Below, piece after piece: positions 42,130-52,095 of a stretch of DNA of 64,000 nt. Position 1 is the stretch's first letter; each line of letters begins with the position of its first letter. The stretch is from positions 5,489,001-5,553,000 of the forward strand of contig NZ_CP149798.1 of the NCBI RefSeq assembly GCF_037940415.1. Direction: 5' to 3'. The notes under the pieces were generated by a model, which did not search any database, was not told the DNA's origin, and was given only the letters and a program-made list of their open reading frames with translations. This DNA comes from Streptomyces sp. f51 (GTDB taxonomy: Bacteria; Actinomycetota; Actinomycetes; Streptomycetales; Streptomycetaceae). The translations under genes were made by a program, and so were the position numbers.

Positions 42130-43191
42130 TCAGTACGCGAGCCAGGCGGCGGTGTACGTGTCGATCCCCGCCGCGAGTTCCGCCTTCTCCCCGCCGTCGA
42201 GGAACGACGCGTGCACCGCGTTCTTGGCGAGCTCCGCGACGCCCCGCTCGTCGAGACCGAGGAGGCGGGCCGTGACGGCGTACTCGGTGTTGAGGTCGGT
42301 GCCGAACATCGGCGGGTCGTCGGAGTTGACGGTGACCGTCACACCGGCCGCCACGAACTCCTTGACGGGGTGCTCGTCGAGGGTGCGGACCGCGCGGGTG
42401 GCGATGTTCGAGGTCGGGCAGACCTCCAGCGCGATGTCGTGCTCGACGAGGTGGGCGAGCAGCTTCGGGTCCCGCGCGGAACTCGTGCCGTGGCCGATGC
42501 GCTCGGCACCGAGGTGGTTCAGTGCGTCCCAGACCGTCTCCGGGCCCGTGGTCTCACCGGCGTGCGGCACGGAGCGCAGTCCCGCCGCGCGGGCCCGGTC
42601 GAAGTACGGCTTGAACTGGGGCCTCGGCACACCGATCTCGGGGCCGCCGAGCCCGAAGGAGACGAGCCCCTCAGGCCGCAGCCGGTCGTCGGTCGCGAGC
42701 CGCATGGTCTCCTCGGCGGCTTCGAGACCGGCCTCGCCCGGGATGTCGAAGCACCAGCGCAGGACGACGCCGAGGTCCTTCTCGGCGGACTTGCGGGCGT
42801 CCTCGATCGCGTCCATGAAGGCGCGCTCGTCGATCCCGCGCCGGGTGGACGACCACGGAGTGATCGTCAGCTCGGCGTAGCGCACCTGCTGGCGGGCCAT
42901 GTCACGGGCGACCTCGTAGGTCAGCAGCCGTACGTCCTCGGGTGTGCGGATCAGGTCGACGACGGAGAGGTACACGTCGATGAAGTGGGCGAAGTCCGTG
43001 AACGTGAAGTAGTCCGCGAGCGCCTCGGGGTCGGTCGGCACCCGGGAGTCGCGGTGACGGGCGGCGAGCTCGGACACGATGCGCGGGGAGGCGGACCCGA
43101 CGTGGTGGACGTGCAGTTCGGCCTTGGGCAGCCCGGCGATGAAGGTGCCCAGGTCACGGGCGTCGTCGCGTGCGGTGATGTGCTCGGTCAA
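42130..43191 (-). CDS. Adenosine deaminase-family enzyme, probable 6-aminodeoxyfutalosine deaminase
   Basis: 353-aa zinc amidohydrolase. Metal and catalytic residues appear in ELHVHHVGSASPRI (HxH), SVPHAGETTGPETV (His-x-Gly-Glu), GHGTSSARDPKLL and VTVNSDDPPMFGT (Asp-Asp). The HVHHVGS variant replaces the HLDG of ordinary adenosine deaminases. From memory, the S. coelicolor counterpart SCO5662 was shown to deaminate aminodeoxyfutalosine in the futalosine menaquinone route. TTG 43191 is selected because GGAGGAA lies just before it; the longer upstream frame is proline/arginine-rich and not enzyme-like. Confidence 0.8.
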   Translation of the reverse strand: MTEHITARDDARDLGTFIAGLPKAELHVHHVGSASPRIVSELAARHRDSRVPTDPEALADYFTFTDFAHFIDVYLSVVDLIRTPEDVRLLTYEVARDMARQQVRYAELTITPWSSTRRGIDERAFMDAIEDARKSAEKDLGVVLRWCFDIPGEAGLEAAEETMRLATDDRLRPEGLVSFGLGGPEIGVPRPQFKPYFDRARAAGLRSVPHAGETTGPETVWDALNHLGAERIGHGTSSARDPKLLAHLVEHDIALEVCPTSNIATRAVRTLDEHPVKEFVAAGVTVTVNSDDPPMFGTDLNTEYAVTARLLGLDERGVAELAKNAVHASFLDGGEKAELAAGIDTYTAAWLAY

Positions 43192-43397
43192 CGGGTTCCT
43201 CCCCGGAACGGCGCCCCTGTGCCGGGTGCGGCGGGACGCGGGTGATCGGCTGATCGACGGTTCGGGATCATCGTAGGCGGCCCCCGGGGTCCGGGCCCGG
43301 TCTGCCCCGCGGGACCGGACAGGCCCCCGTACGACGGAGATCCGGGGAGCGGCTCGGGCCGTAGCATGACGGAACGTACGAGAGAGGGGACTCGCGC

Positions 43398-44549
43398 ATG
43401 TCCGACGACGCCCAGAGGCCGACCGCCCCACGCGACGCGGCCGCGTGGGCTCCACCGGCCGGCCCGACCCCGGCACCCGCCGACGACGGGGCACCGGAGC
43501 GTGGCACGTCGCCCGAGCAGGACGGGTCCCGCGCGGAGCGAGACGCGGCCGAGGCGAGCGGGTCACCGGAGCGGGGCGGGGCGGCCGAGGCGGGTCCGAC
43601 GGCCGAGGTGGGTCCCGCGTCGGAATCCGGTCCCGTCGCGGACGCGATACCGGGCGCCGCGCACGTGGCGGCCGTCGCCCCGGATCACGCGGCCCCCGCA
43701 CCGTCGGTGGCCGGCGCGTTGGGGGACGGACCGGGACACCCGGTGGCCTCGGCGCCGGCCGGGACCGGCGACGAGCCCCGGGGCTCCGTGCCCGCGCAGG
43801 GCACCGCCCCCTTCGCCGCCCCGGTCCCGGACGCCCGGGTCTCCCTCGGGAAGCGCGAGGCCGACGCGGAACCGGAGTTCGACCCGTGGGCGCCGCCCGA
43901 GGAGATCACCTCGTTCAGGGGTCCCGCACGGGGAAGCACCGCGCCGCCTCCTGCGTACGGCCTCCCGGCGATCACCGCACTGCCCGGCGCACCGGCCCCG
44001 CCCGCCCCCGGAAACCCCGGCGCCGCCCCCTGGGACAACCCCTTCGCCCCACCGGCCGGGAGCAGCCCTTTCGCTCCACCGGCCGCCCGCACCCCCTACC
44101 CGCAGCCGGTTCCCGGCGAGCCCGTCCCCCCGCCGCCCATCGCTCCCGACGGCCCGGGTCTCCCGTACGGCTACGGCTACGGCACCGGCTACCCGCAGTA
44201 CCCGGCGCCGCACGGCTACGGCTGGCCCGTCCGGCAGCCCATGCCCAGCAACGGGCTGGGAACCGCCGGGCTCGTGCTCGGCATCATCGCGGCGGTCCTG
44301 TTCGTCGTCTGGCCGCTGGCGATCCTGCTCGGCGTCCTCGCCGTGATCTTCGGGCTGATCGGCGGGGCCAAGGCGCGCCGCGGCGAGGCCACGAACTCCG
44401 GGCAGGCGCTGGCGGGGGTCATCTGCGGAGCCGTCGGGCTCGTCCTGGCCATCGGCGTGTTCGTCGCCATCGTGGTCTTCTCCCAGGACCACGGCAGCAC
44501 GGACTCGGGCGGCGACGGATTCTCCACGTCCCTGGTGACACACCGCTGA
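43398..44549 (+). CDS. DUF4190 domain-containing membrane protein
   Basis: 383 aa. About 280 residues of Pro/Ala/Gly-rich disordered cytoplasmic sequence, ending in YGYGYGTGYPQYPAPHGYGW, precede the two-helix DUF4190 domain (GTAGLVLGIIAAVLFVVWPL, then GQALAGVICGAVGLVLAIGV). Proteins of this kind are abundant in Streptomyces with unknown function. ATG 43398 is divergent from the deaminase gene across about 200 nt that would hold both promoters. Confidence 0.85.
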   Translation: MSDDAQRPTAPRDAAAWAPPAGPTPAPADDGAPERGTSPEQDGSRAERDAAEASGSPERGGAAEAGPTAEVGPASESGPVADAIPGAAHVAAVAPDHAAPAPSVAGALGDGPGHPVASAPAGTGDEPRGSVPAQGTAPFAAPVPDARVSLGKREADAEPEFDPWAPPEEITSFRGPARGSTAPPPAYGLPAITALPGAPAPPAPGNPGAAPWDNPFAPPAGSSPFAPPAARTPYPQPVPGEPVPPPPIAPDGPGLPYGYGYGTGYPQYPAPHGYGWPVRQPMPSNGLGTAGLVLGIIAAVLFVVWPLAILLGVLAVIFGLIGGAKARRGEATNSGQALAGVICGAVGLVLAIGVFVAIVVFSQDHGSTDSGGDGFSTSLVTHR

Positions 44550-44595
44550 TGACCCGGGCCCGCCGGCCCACCCGGGGGCCTGGCCGGCGCGGCCG

Positions 44596-46215
44596 TCACT
44601 CGGCCGGAGCGGACTCCTCGGCGGAGTCCTCGTCCCGCTCGGCCGCGCCCCCTCGGCCCCCGGGGTGGCGCAGGGCGCACAGGAAGGCGACGGCGAGCGC
44701 GATCGCCATGCCGTAGAAGACGTACTGATTGGCCTCGGCGAAGTCCTTCCGCACGCTGCTCATCACATCGCGCATGGTCGACGCGGCGGCGCCGGTGCCC
44801 GTGGGCTGTTGTGCGTCGGCGTTGCCGGTGATGGCCTGGGCGATGTCGTCGGCCACGTCGTGGGCCTGGGCCGAGGTCATGCCGTGGGACGTCAGCGTCG
44901 AGACGACCTTGTCCGTCATCGTGTGCGTCAGGACGGCCCCGAAGACGGCGAGCCCCACGCTCGCCGCGTAGTTGCGGACCGTCTGGGTGATGCCGGTGAC
45001 CTCGCCGTAGGAGGCCCCGATGGACCGGTTCACGGCGTCGGTGGACGCGGGCGCCAGGATGAAGCCGATGCCGGCGCCCGCGAGGGCCACGTACGGCCAC
45101 TGGTCGTGCATGGACAGATCGGTCAGCTTGCCGGCCCACAGGTAGAACCCGATCGCGCCGAGGATCGTGCCGATCTTCATGGCCGGCCGCGCGCCCTGTT
45201 TGTCGAGCATGCGGCCGCCCCACTGGGAGGCGATCGCGAAGCCGGCGAAGAAGTACAGCAGGTAGAGCGCGGCCTGGTTGGGCGAGGCGCTGAGGGAGAC
45301 CTGCGCGTACACCGAGGCGAAGAAGAAGACCGGGACGAAGGCGAGCATGGCGAAGAAGAGCACCAGGGCGTCCACGGTGAACGCCTTGTCCCGGAAGACC
45401 GCCAGATTGACCAGCGGGTGGCGCCTGTCCCGTTCGTAGCGCCAGAAGACGACCAGGACGGCGAGGCCGCCCACGATGCAGGCCCAGGTCGCCACGCTGC
45501 CCCAGCCCCAGGACCCGGCCTGCTGGAAACCGAGCACGCTCAGGCCCATGCCGACGGCGATGAGCAGCGCCCCGACCCGGTCGAGGGACTCCTGCCGCCG
45601 CCGGTCGGGGATGTGCGCCATGACGGTCAGGACGAGCGCCACCACGGCGACGGGCACGTTGACCCAGAAGATCGCCCGCCAGGTCCACGCCGTCAGCCAG
45701 CCGCCCAGCAGCGGGCCGATGGCCGTCAGCGCGCCCGACAGCCCGAAGAACAGGGCCAGGGCGCGGCCGCGCCGCTCCACCGGGAAGACGGCCACGACCA
45801 CGGCCAAGGCCGCGGGGAAGAGCAGGGCGGCCCCGAGCCCCTGGGTGGCCCTGAACACGATCAGCCAGGTCTGGGCGAAGTCGCCCTTGGGCACACAGCC
45901 GCACAGCACCGACGACACGACGAACACGAGGGTGCCGACGACGACCACGCGGCGTGGTCCCACCAGGTCGGCCAGCCGTCCGCCGAGCGCGAAGAACGCG
46001 GCCAGCGACAGCAGGTAGGCGTTCACCACCCACTGCATCCCGGACGCGGACAGTCCCAGCTCGCGCACGATGTCCGGCGCGGCGATGGAGACGATCGTCT
46101 GGTCGATGAACGTCATCGCCACCGCGAAGAGCATCGCCGCCAGCGCCAGCGACTGGCGGGGCGCGCCGGGCGCGGTGGACGAGACGTGGTTCTGCTTTGC
46201 GTACATGCCAGTCAC
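44596..46215 (-). CDS. MFS drug-efflux transporter, DHA2 (14-TM) family
   Basis: 539 aa, proton-coupled multidrug exporter of the EmrB/QacA type. Motif A-like GGRLADLVGPRRVVVVG and the N-terminal MTFIDQTIVSIAAPDI (LDxTIVNVALP-type motif) place it in DHA2. About 14 helices are visible. SYGEVTGITQTVRNYAASVG and a C-terminal acidic tail are also typical. GTG 46215 is used; ATG 46206 is equally possible. No adjacent TetR or MarR regulator, so the substrate cannot be guessed. Confidence 0.92.
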   Translation of the reverse strand: MTGMYAKQNHVSSTAPGAPRQSLALAAMLFAVAMTFIDQTIVSIAAPDIVRELGLSASGMQWVVNAYLLSLAAFFALGGRLADLVGPRRVVVVGTLVFVVSSVLCGCVPKGDFAQTWLIVFRATQGLGAALLFPAALAVVVAVFPVERRGRALALFFGLSGALTAIGPLLGGWLTAWTWRAIFWVNVPVAVVALVLTVMAHIPDRRRQESLDRVGALLIAVGMGLSVLGFQQAGSWGWGSVATWACIVGGLAVLVVFWRYERDRRHPLVNLAVFRDKAFTVDALVLFFAMLAFVPVFFFASVYAQVSLSASPNQAALYLLYFFAGFAIASQWGGRMLDKQGARPAMKIGTILGAIGFYLWAGKLTDLSMHDQWPYVALAGAGIGFILAPASTDAVNRSIGASYGEVTGITQTVRNYAASVGLAVFGAVLTHTMTDKVVSTLTSHGMTSAQAHDVADDIAQAITGNADAQQPTGTGAAASTMRDVMSSVRKDFAEANQYVFYGMAIALAVAFLCALRHPGGRGGAAERDEDSAEESAPAE

Positions 46216-46371
46216 ACGGACAGTTTTGGCCGGTGGGGGCGTTGCCGCATCCGGGGACCGCCGTCCGCGGGGCGGCCGTCCCGGAATCCGCGGACCGTCA
46301 CACCCGTCCCCGGGGACGGGCGCCGGGGCGTGTCCGCGAAGCCCCGCCCGCCCGGTGACGCCCGGCAGGCC

Positions 46372-46953
46372 CTAGGCGCCCGCCTCCGTGGGCGCCTGCG
46401 CCACGCGCAGTCGCTCGCGTGCCTCCATCAGGGCGAAGCCCAGCAGGTTCGCCCCCCGCCACCGGCGCGGATCGAGGGCTCTCTCGTCGTCGGCGGCCAG
46501 ACCGATGCCCCAGATGCGGTCCATGGGGCTCGCCTCGACCAGCACCCGTCCGCCCGTGCCCAGCAGGAACGCCCGCAGGCCGGGGTCGGCGGCGAACTTG
46601 TGGACGCTGCCCTCGACGACGATCCCGAACCGCTCGCGCTGCCACACCGTCTCGTCGAAGCCGCGCACCAGCCGCCCGGCCTTCTTGGCGAGCGCGGGAC
46701 TCGCCGCGCCGACGGCCTGCCGCTCGGCCTCGGCGTCGCCGAAGAGACGGGCCTTGGACGCCATCATCCAGTGCTCCGCCGTCGCGTACGAGACCCCCTC
46801 GACCACGAACGGTGACGGCCACCACTGGCTGAGACAGCTCGTCCCCACCCGGCCGTCCGCCCTCGGGCGGTGCCCCCAGAAGTGCAGGTACTTCACTCGC
46901 GTCCCCGACTCGACCACACTGACCAGCGCGTCCCGCGTATCGATCTTCCCCAT
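46372..46953 (-). CDS. NADAR family protein (YbiA-like)
   Basis: 193 aa. YLHFWGHRPRADGRVG, LSQWWPSPFVVEGVSYATAE, HWMMASKARLFGD, IVVEGSVHKFAADPGLRAFL and SPMDRIWGIGLAADD match NADAR/YbiA proteins. Members are N-glycosidases that cleave damaged riboflavin intermediates or reverse ADP-ribosylation of bases. ATG 46953 (MGKIDTRD) is preferred; another in-frame start exists at 46983. Divergent from the polyamine operon. Confidence 0.87.
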   Translation of the reverse strand: MGKIDTRDALVSVVESGTRVKYLHFWGHRPRADGRVGTSCLSQWWPSPFVVEGVSYATAEHWMMASKARLFGDAEAERQAVGAASPALAKKAGRLVRGFDETVWQRERFGIVVEGSVHKFAADPGLRAFLLGTGGRVLVEASPMDRIWGIGLAADDERALDPRRWRGANLLGFALMEARERLRVAQAPTEAGA

Positions 46954-47161
46954 GCACGCCACTGTGGCACGCACCACTGACATACCGTCCTGGCTTTCCC
47001 TGGAGGACTCGACACCTGGTCGAAGGATTCCGTCGCGTAACCAAAAGGCAACAACGGAATCACTTGTTGGAGTCCCCTAGCTCTGCCAGGATCGGCACTC
47101 AAATCGAGCTGGAGCTACGCCGACCCCCGTCTCGACGGGGAGGACGGCGGAGGAGAGCGAC

Positions 47162-48688
47162 ATGCACAATCCGGGCCATCGCTTCCAGGCGCAGGACCGC
47201 CTCGCGGGCGGCGCGCAGTACATCGGAGGCCGTCTGACGAAGGGCGCCTCCGGTCGTACCCACGCGGTCGTGAACCCCGCGACGGGCGAGGAGGTGTACA
47301 CCTACGAGCTGGCGAGCACCGCGGACGTGGACGCGGCCGTCGCCGCCGCCCGCGCGGCGTTCCCCGGCTGGGCGGCCACCACGCCGGGCGAGCGGTCCGA
47401 CGCGCTGCACCGGTTCGCCGCCGTGCTCGCCGAGCGGGCCGAGGAGTTCGCCCAGGCCGAGTCGCTCCAGTGCGGAAAGCCCCTCAAGCTGACCCGCGAG
47501 TTCGACGTCCCGGGAACCATCGACAACACCGCGTTCTTCGCGGGCGCCGCCCGGCACCTCCAGGGGCAGTCGGCCGGTGAGTACTCCGGCGACCACACCT
47601 CGTACGTGCGCCGGGAGCCCATCGGGGTCGTCGGCTCCATCGCGCCCTGGAACTACCCGCTCCAGATGGCCGCCTGGAAGATCCTCCCAGCCGTCGCGGC
47701 CGGCAACACGATCGTGCTGAAGCCCGCCGAACTGACCCCGCTCACCTCCCTGCTGTTCGCGGAGGCGGCCACCCACGCCGGGATCCCGGACGGTGTCATC
47801 AACATCGTCACGGGTCTGGGCAAGGAGGCGGGCGAACACCTCGTCGGTCACCCCGACGTGGCCATGACGTCCTTCACCGGGTCGACCGCCGTCGGCAGGC
47901 GCGTCGCCGAGATCGCCACCTCGACCGTCAAGCGCCTCCACCTGGAGCTCGGCGGCAAGGCCCCCTTCCTCGTCTTCGACGACGCGGACCTGGAGGCCGC
48001 CGTGCAGGGTGCGGTCGCCGGTTCGCTCATCAACACCGGCCAGGACTGCACGGCCGCGACGCGCGCGTACGTGCAGCGGCCGCTCTACGAGGCGTTCGTG
48101 GAGCGCACCGCCGCCCTCATGGCGAGCGTCCGCGTGGGCGACCCCTTCGCGCCCGGCACCGACCTCGGCCCGCTGATCTCGCACGCCCAGCGCGACCGCG
48201 TCGCCGGATTCGTCGACCGGGCCCGCGGCTACGCGCGCGTGGTGACCGGCGGCGAGGCTCCACAGGGAGACCTCAAGAGCGGCGCGTACTATGCGCCCAC
48301 GCTCGTCGCCGACGCCGGGCAGGACAGCGAGATCGTGCAGGCCGAGATCTTCGGCCCGGTCCTCGTGGTGCTCCCGTTCGACACCGACGACGAGGGCATC
48401 GCGCTGGCCAACGACACACCGTACGGACTCGCGGCCTCCGCCTGGAGCCGTGACGTCTACCGGGCCAACCGCGCGACCCGCGAGATCAAGGCCGGCTGCG
48501 TGTGGGTCAACGACCACATCCCGATCATCAGCGAGATGCCGCACGGCGGATACAAGGCGTCCGGCTTCGGCAAGGACATGTCCGCCTACTCCTTCGAGGA
48601 GTACACGCAGGTCAAGCACGTCATGTTCGACAACACCGCGGTCGCCAGGAAGGACTGGCACCGCACGGTCTTCGGGGACCGGCCGTAG
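47162..48688 (+). CDS. Gamma-aminobutyraldehyde dehydrogenase (module 2)
   Basis: 508 aa aldehyde dehydrogenase. IAPWNYPLQMAAWKILPAVA, HLELGGKAPFLVFDDADL (Glu) and LINTGQDCTAATRAYVQ (Cys) mark an active enzyme, parallel to the copy at 24.9 kb but diverged and about 30 residues longer. ATG 47162 follows AGGAG. It is the first gene of an operon with potDABC and a PuuB-like oxidase, so it likely oxidises aminobutyraldehyde or its glutamylated form. Confidence 0.9.
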   Translation: MHNPGHRFQAQDRLAGGAQYIGGRLTKGASGRTHAVVNPATGEEVYTYELASTADVDAAVAAARAAFPGWAATTPGERSDALHRFAAVLAERAEEFAQAESLQCGKPLKLTREFDVPGTIDNTAFFAGAARHLQGQSAGEYSGDHTSYVRREPIGVVGSIAPWNYPLQMAAWKILPAVAAGNTIVLKPAELTPLTSLLFAEAATHAGIPDGVINIVTGLGKEAGEHLVGHPDVAMTSFTGSTAVGRRVAEIATSTVKRLHLELGGKAPFLVFDDADLEAAVQGAVAGSLINTGQDCTAATRAYVQRPLYEAFVERTAALMASVRVGDPFAPGTDLGPLISHAQRDRVAGFVDRARGYARVVTGGEAPQGDLKSGAYYAPTLVADAGQDSEIVQAEIFGPVLVVLPFDTDDEGIALANDTPYGLAASAWSRDVYRANRATREIKAGCVWVNDHIPIISEMPHGGYKASGFGKDMSAYSFEEYTQVKHVMFDNTAVARKDWHRTVFGDRP

Positions 48689-48764
48689 CACGTCCACCGG
48701 CTACGGCCCTGTGGCAGACCAGGCCGCGACCACGGCCGCGACCCTTCCGAAAGGGCATCAGAGC

Positions 48765-50012
48765 ATGGAGCAGTACGAGCCCGAACGCCTGTCCCCGGTA
48801 CAACTGGCCGCCATGCGGCGCAGCTTCCGGAACGGCAGGGCGGCCCTCACCCGTCGTTCACTGCTGCGCGCCTCCGCGGGCGGCGCGCTGGCCGTCGGCG
48901 GACTCGGGGCGCTGAGCGGCTGCGGGATCCCCGCCGCCGGCAGGACACAGGGCGGCACGTCCGCCCAGGACCACTCGGCCACGGAGAAGACCGTCAACTT
49001 CTCCAACTGGACCGAGTACATCGACCTCGACGACAGCGGCAAGCACCACCCGACGCTGGACGCCTTCCGCAAGCGGACGGGCATCTCGGTGAAGTACACC
49101 GAGGACATCAACGACAACAACGAGTTCTTCGCCAAGATCAAGCCGCAGCTCGCCGCGGGCCAGGACACCGGCCGCGACCTGATGGTCCTCACCGACTGGC
49201 TGGCCGCGCGCGTGATCCGCCTCGGCTGGGTGCAGAAACTCGACTCGTCCAACCTGCCGCACGCCTACACCAACCTGTCGCCGCAGTTCCGCGACCCCGA
49301 CTGGGACCCGGGACGCGCCTACTCGTACCCGTGGCAGGGCATCCCGACGATCGTCGCCTTCAACAAGAAGGCGCTCGACGGGATCGAGGTGAAGTCGGTG
49401 TCCGACCTCCTCGACAACCCGAAGCTCAAGGGCCGGGTCTCGTTCCTGTCCGAGATGCGCGACACCATGGGCATGACCCTGCTCGACATGGGCAAGGACC
49501 CGTCGAAGTTCACCGACGACGACTTCGACGCGGCGATAGCCCGGCTCCAGAAGGCCGTCGACAAGGGCCAGATCCGCCGCTTCACCGGCAACGACTACAC
49601 CTCCGACCTGACCAAGGGCGACATCGCGGCCTGTGTGGCCTGGGCCGGTGACATCGTCCAGCTCAAGAACGACAGCCCGGACGTCGACTTCGTCATCCCC
49701 GACAGCGGCTACATGACGTCGACCGACAACCTGCTGATTCCCAACAGGGCGCGTCACAAGACGAACGCCGAGCGGCTGATCGACTTCTACTACGAGCCCC
49801 AGCAGGCCGCCGAGCTCGCCGCGTACATCAACTACGCGACGCCGGTCGAAGGCGTGAAGCCCTACCTTGCCAAGATCGACCAGGACGCGGCGAACAACCC
49901 GCTGATCGTCCCCGACAAGGCCATGCAGGCCAGGTCCCACTCCTTCCGGGCGCTGAGCCAGAAGGAAGAGACGGCCTACGAAGAGAAGTTCGCGAAGCTC
50001 ACAGGGGCGTGA
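48765..50012 (+). CDS. potD: Polyamine ABC transporter substrate-binding protein PotD
   Basis: 415 aa. The N-terminal region RRSLLRASAGGALAVGGLGA then LSGC is a Tat-like lipoprotein signal. The mature domain has VNFSNWTEYIDLDD, FRKRTGISVKYTEDINDNNE, GQIRRFTGNDYTSDLTKGDI and NLLIPNRARHKTNAERLIDF. ATG 48765 lies 76 nt after the dehydrogenase. Its TGA overlaps the potA GTG (GTGA), coupling the two. Probably binds putrescine or spermidine. Confidence 0.92.
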   Translation: MEQYEPERLSPVQLAAMRRSFRNGRAALTRRSLLRASAGGALAVGGLGALSGCGIPAAGRTQGGTSAQDHSATEKTVNFSNWTEYIDLDDSGKHHPTLDAFRKRTGISVKYTEDINDNNEFFAKIKPQLAAGQDTGRDLMVLTDWLAARVIRLGWVQKLDSSNLPHAYTNLSPQFRDPDWDPGRAYSYPWQGIPTIVAFNKKALDGIEVKSVSDLLDNPKLKGRVSFLSEMRDTMGMTLLDMGKDPSKFTDDDFDAAIARLQKAVDKGQIRRFTGNDYTSDLTKGDIAACVAWAGDIVQLKNDSPDVDFVIPDSGYMTSTDNLLIPNRARHKTNAERLIDFYYEPQQAAELAAYINYATPVEGVKPYLAKIDQDAANNPLIVPDKAMQARSHSFRALSQKEETAYEEKFAKLTGA

Positions 50013-51172
50013 CGATCATGACGACAGAAAACAGCGGCGACGTCCGCCTCACCGGGATCAGCAAGACCTACGACAACGGCTTCACCGCCGTGCAACCGCT
50101 CGACCTGACCGTGCCGCACGGCTCCTTCTTCGCCCTGCTCGGTGCCTCGGGCTGCGGCAAGACCACCACCCTGCGCATGATCGCGGGTCTGGAGGAACCT
50201 TCCTCCGGCACCGTGCACCTCGGCGACCAGGAGGTGACGTACCTGCCGCCCTACAAGCGGCCGGTGAACACCGTCTTCCAGTCGTACGCGCTCTTCCCGC
50301 ACCTGGACATCTTCGAGAACGTCGCCTTCGGCCTGCGCCGGCGCGGGATCAAGAGCGTCAAGAAGCAGGTCGACGACATGCTCGACCTCGTCCAGCTCGG
50401 CGAGCAGGCGCGCAAGAAACCCCACCAGCTCTCCGGCGGCCAGCAGCAGCGCGTCGCGGTCGCCCGCGCCCTGATCAACCACCCCAAGGTGCTGCTCCTC
50501 GACGAGCCGCTGGGCGCCCTCGACCTCAAGCTGCGCCGCCAGATGCAGCTGGAGCTCAAGCGGATCCAGACCGAGGTCGGCATCACCTTCGTCCACGTCA
50601 CGCACGACCAGGAGGAGGCCATGACCATGGCCGACACCGTCGCCGTGATGAACGCGGGCCGTGTCGAACAGCTCGGCGCGCCCGCCGACCTCTACGAGAA
50701 CCCGAAGACCACGTTCGTCGCCAACTTCCTCGGCACCTCCAACCTCATCGAGGCCGAGGTCGACTCCAGGAGCGGCACGGACATCGTCCTGAAGGCGGGG
50801 GACGGCAAGCTGGTGCTCCCCGAGGCGCGCTGTTCCGCCCCGGCGCGCAGCGGCGGCAAGGTGCTCGTCGGCGTCCGCCCGGAGAAGATCTCCCTCACGC
50901 ACGCCGACGACGCCGGCGAGATACCCGTCGGCCGCAACCGGATCACCGGCAGGATCGCCGACTCCAGCTTCATCGGGGTCTCCACGCAGTACGTCATCGA
51001 CAGCGCCGTGTGCCCCGAGTTCGAGGTCTACGCCCAGAACATCGAACGGGACTCCCGGCTGGTGCCCGGCGCGGAGGTCGTCCTGCACTGGAGCCCGGCG
51101 CACACCTTCGGGCTCGACGCCGCCCAGGACATCGACGCCGGCGTCGACACGGCCGAGGAGGAGGCCGCCTGA
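50009..51172 (+). CDS. potA: Polyamine ABC transporter ATP-binding protein PotA
   Basis: 387 aa. Walker A GASGCGKTT, Q-loop VFQSYALFPHLD, signature LSGGQQQRV, Walker B VLLLDEPLGALD and H-loop VTHDQEEAM are intact, followed by a TOBE-type C-terminal domain (GVRPEKISLTHADD). GTG 50009 overlaps the potD stop, and its own TGA overlaps potB ATG by one base. Confidence 0.95.
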   Translation: MTIMTTENSGDVRLTGISKTYDNGFTAVQPLDLTVPHGSFFALLGASGCGKTTTLRMIAGLEEPSSGTVHLGDQEVTYLPPYKRPVNTVFQSYALFPHLDIFENVAFGLRRRGIKSVKKQVDDMLDLVQLGEQARKKPHQLSGGQQQRVAVARALINHPKVLLLDEPLGALDLKLRRQMQLELKRIQTEVGITFVHVTHDQEEAMTMADTVAVMNAGRVEQLGAPADLYENPKTTFVANFLGTSNLIEAEVDSRSGTDIVLKAGDGKLVLPEARCSAPARSGGKVLVGVRPEKISLTHADDAGEIPVGRNRITGRIADSSFIGVSTQYVIDSAVCPEFEVYAQNIERDSRLVPGAEVVLHWSPAHTFGLDAAQDIDAGVDTAEEEAA

Positions 51173-52095
51173 TGGCTGTCGTCACCGAGGCGCCACCCGT
51201 GACGCCGATCCCCGAGAAGAAGCCGCCGCGCAAGCGCGGCAGGTGGACCCCGTACTGGCTGCTGCTGCCCGGCCTGCTCTGGCTGGTCGTCTTCTTCGCG
51301 CTGCCGATGATCTACCAGGCCTCCACGTCCGTGCAGACGGGCTCCCTGGAGGAGGGCTACAAGGTCACCTGGCACTTCGTGACCTACTGGGACTCGCTCG
51401 CCGAGTACTGGCCGCAGTTCCTGCGCTCGGTCTTCTACGCGGCCGCCGCCACGATCCTGTGCCTGCTGCTCGGCTACCCGCTGGCCTACCTGATCGCCTT
51501 CAGGGCGGGCCGCTGGCGCAACCTGATCATGATTCTGGTGATCGCCCCGTTCTTCACCAGCTTCCTGATCCGCACCCTGGCCTGGAAGACGATCCTCGCC
51601 GACAACGGCCCGGTCGTGCACACGCTGAACACACTGCACGTCCTGAACGTCACGGACTGGCTCGGCTGGACGGCGGGCGACCGCGTCCTCGCGACACCAC
51701 TGGCCGTCGTCTGCGGTCTGACGTACAACTTCCTGCCGTTCATGATCCTGCCGCTCTACACCTCGCTGGAGCGCATCGACGGCCGGCTGCACGAGGCCGC
51801 GGGCGACCTGTACGCCAAGCCGTGGACGACGTTCCGCAAGGTCACCTTCCCGCTGTCGATGCCGGGCGTGGTCTCCGGAACGCTGCTCACCTTCATCCCG
51901 GCGGCCGGTGACTACGTCAACGCGGAACTCCTCGGCTCGACCGACACCCGCATGATCGGCAACGTCATCCAGACCCAGTTCCTGAGGATCCTGGACTATC
52001 CGACGGCCGCCGCCCTCTCCTTCATCCTCATGGCCGCGATCCTGCTCATGGTCACGGTCTACATCCGCCGGTCCGGGACGGAGGATCTGGTCTAA
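51172..52095 (+). CDS. potB: Polyamine ABC transporter permease PotB
   Basis: 307 aa with six helices. The N-terminal KKPPRKRGRWTPYWLLLPGL opens the first helix. The EAA loop reads LHEAAGDLYAKPWTTFRKVTF. The segment PGVVSGTLLTFIPAAGDYVN is typical of the MetI-like permease fold. ATG 51172 overlaps the potA stop; the next gene starts right after the TAA. Confidence 0.94.
   Translation: MAVVTEAPPVTPIPEKKPPRKRGRWTPYWLLLPGLLWLVVFFALPMIYQASTSVQTGSLEEGYKVTWHFVTYWDSLAEYWPQFLRSVFYAAAATILCLLLGYPLAYLIAFRAGRWRNLIMILVIAPFFTSFLIRTLAWKTILADNGPVVHTLNTLHVLNVTDWLGWTAGDRVLATPLAVVCGLTYNFLPFMILPLYTSLERIDGRLHEAAGDLYAKPWTTFRKVTFPLSMPGVVSGTLLTFIPAAGDYVNAELLGSTDTRMIGNVIQTQFLRILDYPTAAALSFILMAAILLMVTVYIRRSGTEDLV

Noticed and set aside
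42130..43701. N-terminal extension of the deaminase to 523 residues
   Set aside because: The added part is Arg/Pro-rich, unlike the family, and TTG 43191 has a good ribosome site.
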